Assembly: GCA_039889035.1 (NCBI GenBank)
Contig: JBDQQY010000019.1
Coordinates: 62,001-126,000 of the forward strand
Length of the DNA: 64,000 bases
Direction: 5' to 3'
Source: Plantactinospora sp039889035
Lineage (GTDB): Bacteria; Actinomycetota; Actinomycetes; Mycobacteriales; Micromonosporaceae
In this document: piece by piece, positions 49,755 through 58,600 of the stretch
Numbering within the stretch: the stretch's first letter is position 1
How the letters are laid out: every line of letters begins with the position of its first letter
The notes under the pieces: model-generated
The model's database searches: none
Told to the model about the DNA's origin: nothing
The model's input: the letters and a program-made list of their open reading frames with translations, nothing else
Position numbers and translations under genes: made by a program

Positions 49755-50720
49755 TCAACCCGGGCAGGGCGACACCCGCTCCCCGGCTTTGCTGGCTCGG
49801 GCGGCTCGGGCGGCTCGGGACGTCCGGAGGAGCGCGCCGAGGCGTGCCGTGAGCGGCTGCCCGAGCAGAATGCCGAGGAAGACCAGGACGAGCCCGCAGA
49901 CCTGTTGCGGCGCGAGGGTCTCGTCGGCGACGACCGTGCCGAGCAGTACCCCGGTCACCGGGTTGAGCAGCCCGATCAGGCCGACGGTGCCGGCGCTCAG
50001 GTGCCGCAGTCCGGTGAACCAGGCGGCGAAGGCCAGCGCGGTGGCCACCACCGTGACGTAGCCGAAGCCGGCCAGCGCCGGGCCGTCCAGGGCGGGCGGC
50101 CGCCCCTCCACCGCGACGGCGACCGGGAGCAGGACCACGCCGCCGGCGACGAGCTGCCACGAGGTCAGCGAGAAGACGTCGATCGGCTGGTTGGTGGTGG
50201 CTGGCCCCACCCGGACGCCCGTGCTCCACTTCTTGGCGAGCACGTAGCCGAGCGAGGACATCACCATTGCGGCGACGGAGGCGAGTACCCCGGAGTAGTC
50301 GACGGCGACCGCGCCGTCCAGCAGGAGCAGGCAGACGCCGCCGATCCCGATCCCGGCGCCGGCCAGGTGCGCCGCCCGGGGGCGTTCGGCGAGCGCCGCC
50401 CAGGCGATCAGCATCATCACCACCGGCGCGGTCGCCATGATCGTCGAGGCGACGCTCGTCGGCAGCACCTGCGCCGCCAGGTAGACCAACGCGAAGAACG
50501 CGCCCATGTTGAGGGTGCCGAGGACCAGCGACCGCCACCACCACGAGCCGCGGGGCAGCGACCGGCGTACCAGCAGGAGCAGCAGGCCGGCCGGGAGTGC
50601 CCGGATCACCGCCCCATACAGCGGATAGTCGGCCGGCAGGAACCGGTGCGTGACGAAGTAGGTCGCGCCCCAGGCCACCGGGGCGATCGCGGTGACGGGC
50701 ACCCACCGAAAAGTAGCTTC
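49755..50720 (-). CDS. EamA-family (DMT) permease
   Basis: 321 residues from GTG 50720, ten hydrophobic segments with two EamA repeats (VPVTAIAPVAWGATYFVTHR and GVLASVAAMVMSSLGYVLAKKW). Divergent from a MarR gene across a 32-bp perfect palindrome. The extra N-terminal MEAIVSS residues seen in a longer frame come from the palindrome itself and are rejected. Probable drug or metabolite efflux under MarR control. Confidence 0.85.
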   Translation of the reverse strand, partial: EATFRWVPVTAIAPVAWGATYFVTHRFLPADYPLYGAVIRALPAGLLLLLVRRSLPRGSWWWRSLVLGTLNMGAFFALVYLAAQVLPTSVASTIMATAPVVMMLIAWAALAERPRAAHLAGAGIGIGGVCLLLLDGAVAVDYSGVLASVAAMVMSSLGYVLAKKWSTGVRVGPATTNQPIDVFSLTSWQLVAGGVVLLPVAVAVEGRPPALDGPALAGFGYVTVVATALAFAAWFTGLRHLSAGTVGLIGLLNPVTGVLLGTVVADETLAPQQVCGLVLVFLGILLGQPLTARLGALLRTSRAARAARASKAGERVSPCPG

Positions 50721-50727
50721 CACGGAA

Positions 50728-50759
50728 GACACTATAGCTTCCATGGAAGCTATAGTGTC
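50728..50759. promoter_or_regulatory. 32-bp perfect palindrome with symmetric -10 boxes
   Basis: Perfect palindrome centred on CCATGG (50741-50746), core TAGCTTCCATGGAAGCTA. TATAGT (50751-50756) and its mirror (50731-50736 on minus) sit inside the arms and are placed so that transcription would begin at or beside both GTG starts (50764 and 50720). A weaker related half (TTCCACGGAA) lies at 50718-50727. Confidence 0.75.
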
Positions 50760-50763
50760 GAGT

Positions 50764-51327
50764 GTGACCGAGTACCTGGATCACGTGGCCCGGATCCAGC
50801 AGGCCTGGGCCCGGGAGCGACCCGACCTCGACGTACGCCCACAGGGGGTGATCGGCCGGCTGCACCGCCTCGCCGGGCACCTCACCGAGCAGCTTCAGGT
50901 CGTCTACCGGCGGTACGGGCTGGCCGAGGGCGAGTTCGACGTCCTCGCCACCCTGCGCCGCGCCGGCGAGCCGTTCGAACGCGCCCCGGGCGAACTGGCC
51001 GCCTTCACCATGGTCACCACCGGGGCGATGACCAAGCGGATCGACCGGCTGGAGCGCGACGGGCTGGTCAGCCGGCGACCCAGCGCGACCGACCGGCGAG
51101 GGCGGGTGGTCGCGCTCACCGAGGCCGGCCGGAAGCTGATCGACCAGGCGTTCGCCGAGCACATGCGCAACGAACGCCGCCTCCTCGACCTGCTGCCGCC
51201 GGACGACGCCGCCCAGTTGGAACGACTGCTCGCCGCCTGGCTCGCCGCCTTCGAGACGCCGCTACCGGCAGCGACCACAGACTCTGGAACGCGTCCCCGG
51301 GCGAAGGCGCGGGACGGCGACTCGTAG
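50764..51327 (+). CDS. MarR-family regulator
   Basis: 187 residues from GTG 50764. HTH VLATLRRAGEPFERAPGELAAFTMVTTGAMTKRIDRLERDGLV then wing SATDRRGRVVALTEAGRKL. N-terminal and C-terminal helices for dimerisation. Divergent from the EamA permease; the palindrome between them is its likely operator, controlling both. Probably leaderless mRNA. Confidence 0.88.
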   Translation: MTEYLDHVARIQQAWARERPDLDVRPQGVIGRLHRLAGHLTEQLQVVYRRYGLAEGEFDVLATLRRAGEPFERAPGELAAFTMVTTGAMTKRIDRLERDGLVSRRPSATDRRGRVVALTEAGRKLIDQAFAEHMRNERRLLDLLPPDDAAQLERLLAAWLAAFETPLPAATTDSGTRPRAKARDGDS

Positions 51328-51394
51328 CCGACCCGACCGGGGGCGCGCCAGGTAACCGCGCCCGGCGCCCTTGAGCCGACCTTGCAATTGAGAT

Positions 51395-51422
51395 ATGTCT
51401 CTATATATATGTCTCACTCGTA
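51395..51422 (+). promoter_or_regulatory. Repeat-rich promoter region of the secreted propeller gene
   Basis: ATATGTCTC occurs twice, 14 bp apart, in the 108-bp gap 51328-51434, in a run of TATATATATG. The only AT-rich stretch here, with GGGGAT before ATG 51435. Likely promoter and operator. Confidence 0.5.
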
Positions 51423-51434
51423 AGGGGATCTGCG

Positions 51435-53015
51435 ATGAGCAACGTTCGACGGATCGCCACCGCGTCCGCGCTGGCCATGGCGTGCGTGGTGGCACTCGTA
51501 CCCATCATCCACGCACCACCCGCGAGCGCCCGGGGCGGCGCTGAGTGGTCCATGGGCGGCCACGACATCCGCAACACCCGGTCGAACCCGGACGAGCAAC
51601 TACTCTCCCCCTCGACGGTCGGCGACCTGGAGGTCGCCTGGACCGTCACCACCGATGGCGACGTCTCGGCCACTCCCGCCGTGGTCGACGGCGCCGTCTA
51701 CTTCCCGGACTGGGGCGGCACCTTCTGGAAGGTCGACGCCGCGACCGGGGAGGTGATCTGGTCCCGCTCGGTCGCCGAGCTGGCCGGAATCGCCGACACC
51801 TTCGCCCGGACCGCCCCGGTGGTGGCCGACGACACCGTCTACCTCGGCACCCAGGCCGGTGCCCGGCTGCTGGCGATCGACACCGAGACCGGAGAGCTGC
51901 GCTGGAACACCGCGATGGACACCCATCCGGACGTCATCCTCACCTCGTCGCCGGCCATCCACGACGGCGTGCTCTACCAGGGCGTCTCCTCGCTGGAGTT
52001 CCTCAACGCCGGCGACCCGGCGTACGACTGCTGCACCTTCCGGGGCAGCCTGGTGGCGGTCGACGCGGCCACCGGAGTGGTCCAGTGGAAGAGCCACACC
52101 CTGCCGGACCAGGGTGCCGGCGGCGACATCTTCAGTGGCGCGTCGGTCTGGGGCAGCACCCCGACCATCGACCCGGAGAGCGGCACCGTCTACGTCGGCA
52201 CCGGGCAGAACTACTCGATCCCGGCGACGGCGCGGGAATGCCAGGAGAACGGCGGTACCCCGCAGGAGTGCCTGCCGCCGTGGAACGCCAAGGACTCGAT
52301 CGTCGCGATGGACATGGCCACGGGTGAGATCAAGTGGTCGACCGGCCCGCCCCGGTTCGACGAGTGGAACCTCGCCTGCATACCCGGCTTCCCGCCGAAC
52401 AACTGCCCGAACCCGGGCCCGGACCACGACACCAGTGACGGCACCCACCTGTTCACCATCCCCGGCCCGGACGGGCAGCCCCGGAAGGCGGTCGGTGCCG
52501 GCCAGAAGAGCGGCGAGTTCTGGATGCTCGACGCGCTGACCGGGGAGATCATCTGGAGCGCGTCGGTGGGGCCGGGCTCGGTGCTCGGCGGCATCGAGTG
52601 GGGCACCGCCAACGACGGCGAGCGGATCTTCTTCGCGGAGACGAACAACGACCGGGAGCCGTACCAGCTACCCGACGGCCAGACCATCGACTACAGCTCG
52701 TTCGGCGCGCTCGACGTGGCGACCGGGGAGATCGTCTGGCAGGTACCGGAACCGCACGGCGGACTGGCGATCGGCCCGGCGACGACGGCGAACGGTGTGG
52801 TCTACTACGGCTCGCTGAACGGCTACATGTACGCGCTCGACGCCGAGGACGGCGAGGTGCTGTGGGAGTACCAGGGTGCGGGGGCGTCGAACGCCGGTCC
52901 GGCCATCGTCGACGGCAAGCTGTACTGGGGCAACGGCTACGAGCGGCTCGGCCCCGCCAGCACCACCTTCTACTCCTTCGGCCTGCCGGCCGCCGGCGCC
53001 GGTACGAGTCCGTGA
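51435..53015 (+). CDS. Secreted PQQ-like beta-propeller (quinoprotein) protein
   Basis: 526 residues with signal peptide (ASALAMACVVALVPIIH...ASA, about residues 1-33). The propeller has repeats such as WKVDAATGEVIWSRS, LLAIDTETGELRWNT, MYALDAEDGEVLWEY. The vicinal pair DCC (C199-C200) is the family hallmark for the disulfide near PQQ in type I quinoprotein dehydrogenases; WNLACIPGFPPNNCPN adds Cys. Resembles polyvinyl-alcohol dehydrogenase-like proteins; whether PQQ is bound cannot be told. Monocistronic. Confidence 0.8.
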   Translation: MSNVRRIATASALAMACVVALVPIIHAPPASARGGAEWSMGGHDIRNTRSNPDEQLLSPSTVGDLEVAWTVTTDGDVSATPAVVDGAVYFPDWGGTFWKVDAATGEVIWSRSVAELAGIADTFARTAPVVADDTVYLGTQAGARLLAIDTETGELRWNTAMDTHPDVILTSSPAIHDGVLYQGVSSLEFLNAGDPAYDCCTFRGSLVAVDAATGVVQWKSHTLPDQGAGGDIFSGASVWGSTPTIDPESGTVYVGTGQNYSIPATARECQENGGTPQECLPPWNAKDSIVAMDMATGEIKWSTGPPRFDEWNLACIPGFPPNNCPNPGPDHDTSDGTHLFTIPGPDGQPRKAVGAGQKSGEFWMLDALTGEIIWSASVGPGSVLGGIEWGTANDGERIFFAETNNDREPYQLPDGQTIDYSSFGALDVATGEIVWQVPEPHGGLAIGPATTANGVVYYGSLNGYMYALDAEDGEVLWEYQGAGASNAGPAIVDGKLYWGNGYERLGPASTTFYSFGLPAAGAGTSP

Positions 53016-53110
53016 TCGGCCGTCGATGCCGGATCGGACTGCCCGGGCGCGCCAGCCGTATCCGAGGGTGTGCGGCGCCTCGTCCGGCCAGCTAGATCCA
53101 GACCGTCGAC

Positions 53111-53149
53111 AGGATCGCCCGCCCAGGCCTGGCCCGGACGGGCGATCCT
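53111..53149 (+). terminator. Terminator hairpin after the propeller gene
   Basis: AGGATCGCCCG (53111-53121) pairs with CGGGCGATCCT (53139-53149) around a 17-nt loop, followed by CCCCCTC. About 96 bp after the stop. Confidence 0.65.
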
Positions 53150-53435
53150 CCCCCTCACTGCCACCTCGACCGCCCCGCGTTCCCCCCTCCCCCTCGCTCT
53201 TGCTGTCCGAGCCCGTTCAGCGTGCCGCAGCCGTCCGCACGCCCCCGGACCACGAGCGACGTCGTGCGGCGGTGCCGGGCTCCACCCCGCTCCGGTACGA
53301 CCGAAGTCTGCGCCGCCGCGCACCGGCGAGACATCTGTCAGATGACGACGTTCTCGGGTGGACACCCCTGCGGCAGCGGTGTCGGGGAACTGTCAGCCGA
53401 GCCGGGCCGGTGACGCTGGTGCCGGCGGACCGGGG
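53150..53435. other. Gap between terminator and ABC-F gene; holds inverted-repeat copy 1
   Basis: No convincing gene in this stretch. It contains copy 1 of a 22-bp sequence (53329-53350; core CATCTGTCAGATG), followed by a possible short ORF reading MTTFSGG at 53341. Copy 2 lies in inverse orientation at 55499-55520. The rest is GC-rich and unremarkable. Confidence 0.5.
53329..53350 (+). repeat. 22-bp inverted repeat, copy 1
   Basis: Perfectly matches the reverse complement of 55499-55520. The inner CATCTGTCAGATG is itself a 13-bp near-palindrome, like a TetR-type operator. It lies 86 bp beyond the ABC-F stop. Confidence 0.8.
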
Positions 53436-55139
53436 TCACCAGGACCGTTCCGTGGTACCGGCGGTGAGCGGCAACGCAGGCCAGGCCGCGAGGTCGTGCA
53501 GCATCTGGCGGTCGTGGGTGGCGACGACGACGGCTGCCGGGGTCTCCCGCAGGGCGATGGTCAGCTCGTCCACCAGGAGCGCCGACAGGTGGTTGGTGGG
53601 TTCGTCGAGGATCAACAGGTCGGGTCGCTCGGCGAGCCGCAGCGCGAGGTTCAGCCGGCGTTGCTGGCCCTGGGACATCCGCCCGACGGGCGTGCGGAGG
53701 GCTTCCCGGTCGAGCAGGTTGGTCGCGGTCAGCGACAGCTGGTCCTTCTCGCCGAGGTGTCCCCGGGACTGGAGCTGGCCGACGTGCTGGTCGTACAGCT
53801 GGTGGGCGAGCGCGGTCGGCGGCCAGGCCGGCACCTCCTGCCCGAGGTACGCCACCCGGGCCCCCGCGAGGTGGCGGAGCTGGCCGGTCGACGGTTCGAG
53901 AGCCTTGGCCAGTACCGCGAGCAGGGTCGACTTGCCCGCCCCGTTGGGGCCGGTCACCAGTAGCCGGTCCCCGCCGTCGAGAGTGAGCGTGACGCTCCGC
54001 GGCAGCCGTCCGGCCACGGTGACGTCGTGGCAGCGCAGCAGCGGTGAGCCGGGCCGGGTGGCGAGGTCGGGCCAGCGCAGCCGCAGCGGTGGCTCGGGCA
54101 CGGTGATCTGGTACGCGTCCAGGTCCTCCTGCCGGCGCCGGAGCGCCTGCACGACACCAGGGGCGCGGGACTGGCGCTGGTGTTTGCCATGACCCTTCTC
54201 CGGGCGCCAGCCGGTGCTGAGCCGCTGCCGCGCCTCGTGCACCGCGTCGGCCAGTCGCTGGTGTTCGGCCTGCTGGGCCTCGTAGTCCCGCTCCCAGCGT
54301 TCGCGCTCGCGCCGGCGCCCCTGCTGCCACCCGGGGTAGCCGCCGGCGAACAGGAGCGGTCGCCCGTCCTGGCTGGGGTCGAGGTCCAGGAACTCCACGG
54401 CCACGTCCCGAAGCAGGGCACGGTCGTGCGTCACGACCACGACCCCGCCCGGATACTGGCGAAGCCGTGCGGTGAGAAACACCAGGCTGTCGGCGTCGAG
54501 GTGGTTGGTCGGCTCGTCCAGCATCAGCAGGTCGTAACGGGCCCCCAACAGGCAGGCCAGGCGTACCCGGTAGCGCTGCCCGACCGACAGCGTCGACAGC
54601 GGGCGCTCCCGGTCGGTGCACGCGTCCAGCCCGGCCAACGCCACGTCGACGCGACGCTCCGCATCCCAGGCGTCCAGCCGGGTGGCCGCGTCGAGTGCGG
54701 CGGCGTACGCCGAATCGGCGCCCGCCCTCCCCTCGGCCAACGCCCCCGCCGCGTCGTCGAGCGCCCGCAGGGCGTGGTGGGACTCCCGCATCGCCCCCAG
54801 GACGAGGCTGCCCACCGTCTCCCCGCCGCGCGCCTCCAGCGACTGCCGGGCGACGCCGATCGTGCCGGTCCGCTCCACCGTGCCCTGGTCGGGCGGGAGC
54901 ATGCCGGCCAGTACGTGCAGCAACGTCGTCTTCCCCCGGCCGTTCTCGCCGACGACGGCGAGGCGGGAACGGGCGGAGACGGTCACGCTCACGTCGGAGA
55001 GCACGGCCCGTCCGCCCCGCACGACCCGTACGCCGTCGGCTCGGACGTGTGCGCGGTCACCGGCCGGCAGCCGGCCGCCCCAGGCGAGATCGGACAGGGT
55101 GGTCGATTCCGGTGATGAGTTCAGGTCAAGATTGTTCAC
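53436..55139 (-). CDS. ABC-F ATPase, antibiotic-resistance type
   Basis: Cytosolic ABC-F protein, 567 residues, without membrane segments. Two nucleotide-binding domains: Walker A GENGRGKTT and GPNGAGKST, signatures LSVGQRYRV and MSQGQQRRL, Walker B MLDEPTNHLD and ILDEPTNHLS (the second D replaced by S). Between them is the long charged inter-domain linker (QGRRRERERWERDYEAQQAEH...GHGKHQRQSRAPGVVQAL) found in ribosome-protecting drug-resistance ABC-F proteins of actinomycetes, such as TlrC/Vml-type. Starts at GTG 55139 after a leader with a peptide and two hairpins. It probably displaces a ribosome-targeting antibiotic. Confidence 0.9.
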   Translation of the reverse strand: MNNLDLNSSPESTTLSDLAWGGRLPAGDRAHVRADGVRVVRGGRAVLSDVSVTVSARSRLAVVGENGRGKTTLLHVLAGMLPPDQGTVERTGTIGVARQSLEARGGETVGSLVLGAMRESHHALRALDDAAGALAEGRAGADSAYAAALDAATRLDAWDAERRVDVALAGLDACTDRERPLSTLSVGQRYRVRLACLLGARYDLLMLDEPTNHLDADSLVFLTARLRQYPGGVVVVTHDRALLRDVAVEFLDLDPSQDGRPLLFAGGYPGWQQGRRRERERWERDYEAQQAEHQRLADAVHEARQRLSTGWRPEKGHGKHQRQSRAPGVVQALRRRQEDLDAYQITVPEPPLRLRWPDLATRPGSPLLRCHDVTVAGRLPRSVTLTLDGGDRLLVTGPNGAGKSTLLAVLAKALEPSTGQLRHLAGARVAYLGQEVPAWPPTALAHQLYDQHVGQLQSRGHLGEKDQLSLTATNLLDREALRTPVGRMSQGQQRRLNLALRLAERPDLLILDEPTNHLSALLVDELTIALRETPAAVVVATHDRQMLHDLAAWPALPLTAGTTERSW

Positions 55140-55294
55140 AGTCTGCTCTTCGGCTCGTCGTGGAGCCGGGCAGCACGAAGACGCCGCCCGGCAGGAACGC
55201 CAGGACGGCGGAACAGAGCTAGCTCAAAGTCGCGTCGACCCTGCCGCCGTCAGCGGCAGGACCAGGGCCTCATCGCGGCGATGCCGGAATGCAT
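55140..55294 (-). promoter_or_regulatory. ABC-F leader: 14-aa leader ORF and two hairpins
   Basis: Read on the minus strand: a leader ORF at 55294-55250 (begins MHSGIAAMRPWSCR) whose stop lies in a 9-bp hairpin (55240-55260, CCTGCCGCT / GGCGGCAGG), then a second 10-bp hairpin (55165-55192, one G-U pair) 25 bp before the GTG start. This is the usual plan of antibiotic-sensing ribosomal attenuators in resistance genes. Confidence 0.55.
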
Positions 55295-55373
55295 GCCACC
55301 AACCATAGCCGACCGGCCCGGCGCGGCCGCAGCCCCGCCTCTTCAACCCCCGGCGGTCTCATCGAGATGCCGC

Positions 55374-55507
55374 TCACCACGAGCGGCCAGTTCTCCCGGC
55401 GGTGACATCGTCGCGGGCCAGCAGGATCTGCCGGGCGTACCTGTGCAGTCCTTCGGCCTCGACGGCGAGCGTCATGCTTCGGCGTACTCCCCACAGACCG
55501 TCGTCAT
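55374..55507 (-). pseudogene. Possible decayed gene start: two short frames joined by ATGA
   Basis: ATG 55507 opens an 11-aa frame (MTTVCGEYAEA) that stops at 55472 and overlaps, by ATGA, a 33-aa frame from ATG 55475 (MTLAVEAEGLHRYARQILLARDD...). The second reads like a helix-rich actinobacterial protein start. Together they suggest a frameshifted or short coupled gene fragment. Low certainty. Confidence 0.3.
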
Positions 55508-55520
55508 CTGACAGATGTCT
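55499..55520 (-). repeat. 22-bp inverted repeat, copy 2
   Basis: Inverse copy of 53329-53350. It lies 81 bp before the PI-PLC/chitinase gene start and overlaps the start of the small MTTVCGEYAEA frame on the minus strand. Confidence 0.8.
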
Positions 55521-55600
55521 TCACACCTCCGGCGCATCGACACTTCGAGCATGACCGCCCGGCAACCGCCAGCGCGAACGCCCACGCACGGAGGCGCACC

Positions 55601-58600
55601 ATGCAGACACATCCTCGAACCGGCCCGCCCGTACTCGTGGGGAGACGTAGATCGGCTCGGAGGCTGTCTGTCCCGTTCCTGGTCCTGACCCTCGTCGCGA
55701 CCGCGGCGGTCGTGTTGACACCGGCCGCTCCGGCGTACGCCAACGAGTACTACAACGACATCGAGTCCGCGTCGGAGGCCAACCGGAACTGGATGTCCCG
55801 GGTACCGGACGATGCCAGCCTGGCCGATCTGTCGATTCCCGGCACCCACGACACCCTCGCGCTGTGCGGCCACTCGGCGAGCGGAAACGGCGACGACTGC
55901 GAGTTCATCTCGACCGAGATCACCCAGACACAGGAGCGCCACGGGTACAGCGCGGAGACCCTGACCGTCCAACTGGAGGCCGGCATCCGGTCGATCGACA
56001 TCCGGGTCCGGGTGGACAAGGGTGACGCCGGTCTGACCTTCACCATCCACCACGGCGTCTATTACCAGCACGCCAACTTCACGGACGTACTGACGAAGAT
56101 CGAGACTTTTCTCGATGCCAACCCGGCCGAGACCATTCTGCTGAACCTGAAGGCGGAGTGCGAGGGCTCCGGCGTTACCACCTGCCACGACGCGGCCGGG
56201 TACGACAGCACCGAATGGCGCAGGGACGTCTTCGACTCGTACCTCACCGGGCGCTACTACACCGGCGAGGAGGAGGAGACGAGGCAGGGCAAGTCCTGGG
56301 CGGACCTGTTCTGGGCGGATTCCGTCGACGGTGCGACGCAGGCGACGACGCCGACCCTCGGCGCCGTACGCGGGAAGATCGTCCTGCTCGGCTTCGTCGG
56401 CCCGCGCGGCGGGATCTACGAGGGCTACGGAATCGGTCAGCTCTACCCGGGCGGCGGGTCCTCGGAGAACTACATCCAGAACGACTGGGACGTCCCGACG
56501 ATCAGCGATATCGACGAGAAGTGGGAGTCAGTCCGGGCTCATCTCCGGAAGACCAACGGGGTGTGGGACGCCAACCGGGGCGAGCAGGCCCATCACGACC
56601 ACGAGCCCGACGCCCTCTACATGAACCTCACCAGCGGCTCGGGCGGCGGGACGCGGCCCTACACCGTGGCCGGCGGCACCCCGACGGCGGCCGGGGTCAA
56701 CGAGTTCCTCATCCAGTGCCTGCGCGGCGCCGACGACCGCTGCCCGGAGTTCTATCCCGGTCGCGCCGACAACTTCGGTGGCCGGTCCACCATGGACCGG
56801 ACCGGGATCGTGGTGATGGACTTCCCCGGCGGCGGCCTGATCGACGAGATCATCAGTAGAAATCCGACCGGCCAGTCCGTGTATCCCAACTATGGCGCCG
56901 GTGCCCCGATGGAGGCGCACCTCGGCGGGGACGACGGCGGCAGCCGGCCGGCGGTGCCTGGCGACCACGCGCAGTGCCGCCCGGACGGGATGATCCCGAC
57001 CGCCGGTACCAACGCCCCGTACTGCGACGTCTATCAGGGCGACGGGCGGGAGTGGCTCGGCCAGGACCGCGACCGGCGGGTGATCGGCTACTTCAACGGC
57101 ACCCGTACCGGTGCGGACGGTAAACCGCGTTATCTGGTGAACAACATCCCCTGGTCCAACTTGACACACATCAACTACGCCTTCGCCTGGATCGAGGGAA
57201 ACCGGATCTCGGTCGGTGCGGACGGTCCGGGCAACCCGGCCACCGGGATGACCTGGGACGGGCCCGGCACCGAGATGGACGAGAGCCTGCCGTACCGGGG
57301 CCACTTCAACCTGCTGAGCACCTACAAGGACCTGCATCCCCGGGTGAAGACGCTGGTCTCGGTGGGTGGCTGGGCGGAGAGCCGTGGCTTCTACCCGATG
57401 ACCACCAACGCCGACGGCACCACCAACCAGGCCGGGATCAACACCTTCGCCGACTCGGTGGTCGACTTCCTCCGCCGGTACGACTTCGACGGCGTCGACA
57501 TCGACTTCGAGTACCCGACCGTGCTGGACGACACCGGCAACCCGAACGACTGGGACACCGCCCGATCGCGCCGCAAGGGCCTACCGACGGCGTACGCGGC
57601 ATTGATGAAGACGCTACGGGAACGGCTCGACAGGGCTGCCGCGGCCGACGGCCGGTACTACCTGCTGACCTCCGCCTCCTCCGCCTCCGGCTACCTCGTC
57701 CGAGGCATGGAGAACCACAAGGCGCTGCGCTACCAGGACTACACCAACCTGATGGCGTACGACTACCACGGCTCCTGGAACGAGGTGGTCGGCCCGAACG
57801 CTGCCCTCTACGACGACGGCAAGGACCCGGAACTGGCCGAGCTCTACCAGACCCCGGAGTATCAGAAAGTCGGCTACTTCAACACCGACTGGGCGTTCCA
57901 CTACCTGCGCGGCGCGCTCCAGGCCGGACGGATCAACATCGGCATCCCGTACTACACCCGGGGCTGGCGCAACGTCACCGGCGGCGAAAACGGCATGTGG
58001 GGCAGCTCGGCCGGCGAGGACTGCCAGCCCGGCACCGGCCTGGTCCGGCCCTGTGGCGACGGCGCGGTCGGGGTCGACAACATCTGGCACGACGTCTCCG
58101 CCGGCGGCGCGGAGGTCGGCGCGGGCGTCAACCCGATGTGGCACGCCAAGAACCTGGAGCGCGACGTCACGCCCCGGTACACCAACGCGGTCGGCCTGAG
58201 CCCGGAGACCGACCCGGACGACCGGCGCACCGGCACCTACGACCGGCACTGGGACGAGGTCACCCGAACCGCCTGGCTGTGGAACTCGGAGAAGAGGACC
58301 TTCCTCTCCATCCAGGACATGCAGAGCCTCGACCAGATCATCGACTACGTCGACCGCAGCGGCGCGGGCGGCGTGATGATGTGGGAACTCTCCGGCGACT
58401 ACGACTGCCCGGACGAGGCTGACACCAGCGCCAGGAACCCGTGCGTGATGGGCTACACCCTGACCCGCCGGCTGCACGAGCGGCTCCAGGGTTTCGACGC
58501 GTACGACAACATCCGCAACACCGGCAGCAGCGCGCAGCGACCCGGCTCGGCGATCGACGTTACCGTCGACCTCGTGCAGTACCCGACCGAGACGGCGAAA

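Noticed and set aside
50721..50763. MEAIVSS N-termini on both the EamA and MarR genes
   Set aside because: Both derive from reading the 32-bp palindrome as codons; the GTG starts outside it fit the promoters better.
53150..55600. ABC-F locus as an insertion sequence
   Set aside because: No transposase frame is present and no target duplication could be seen around the 22-bp repeats; only the inverted repeats are real.
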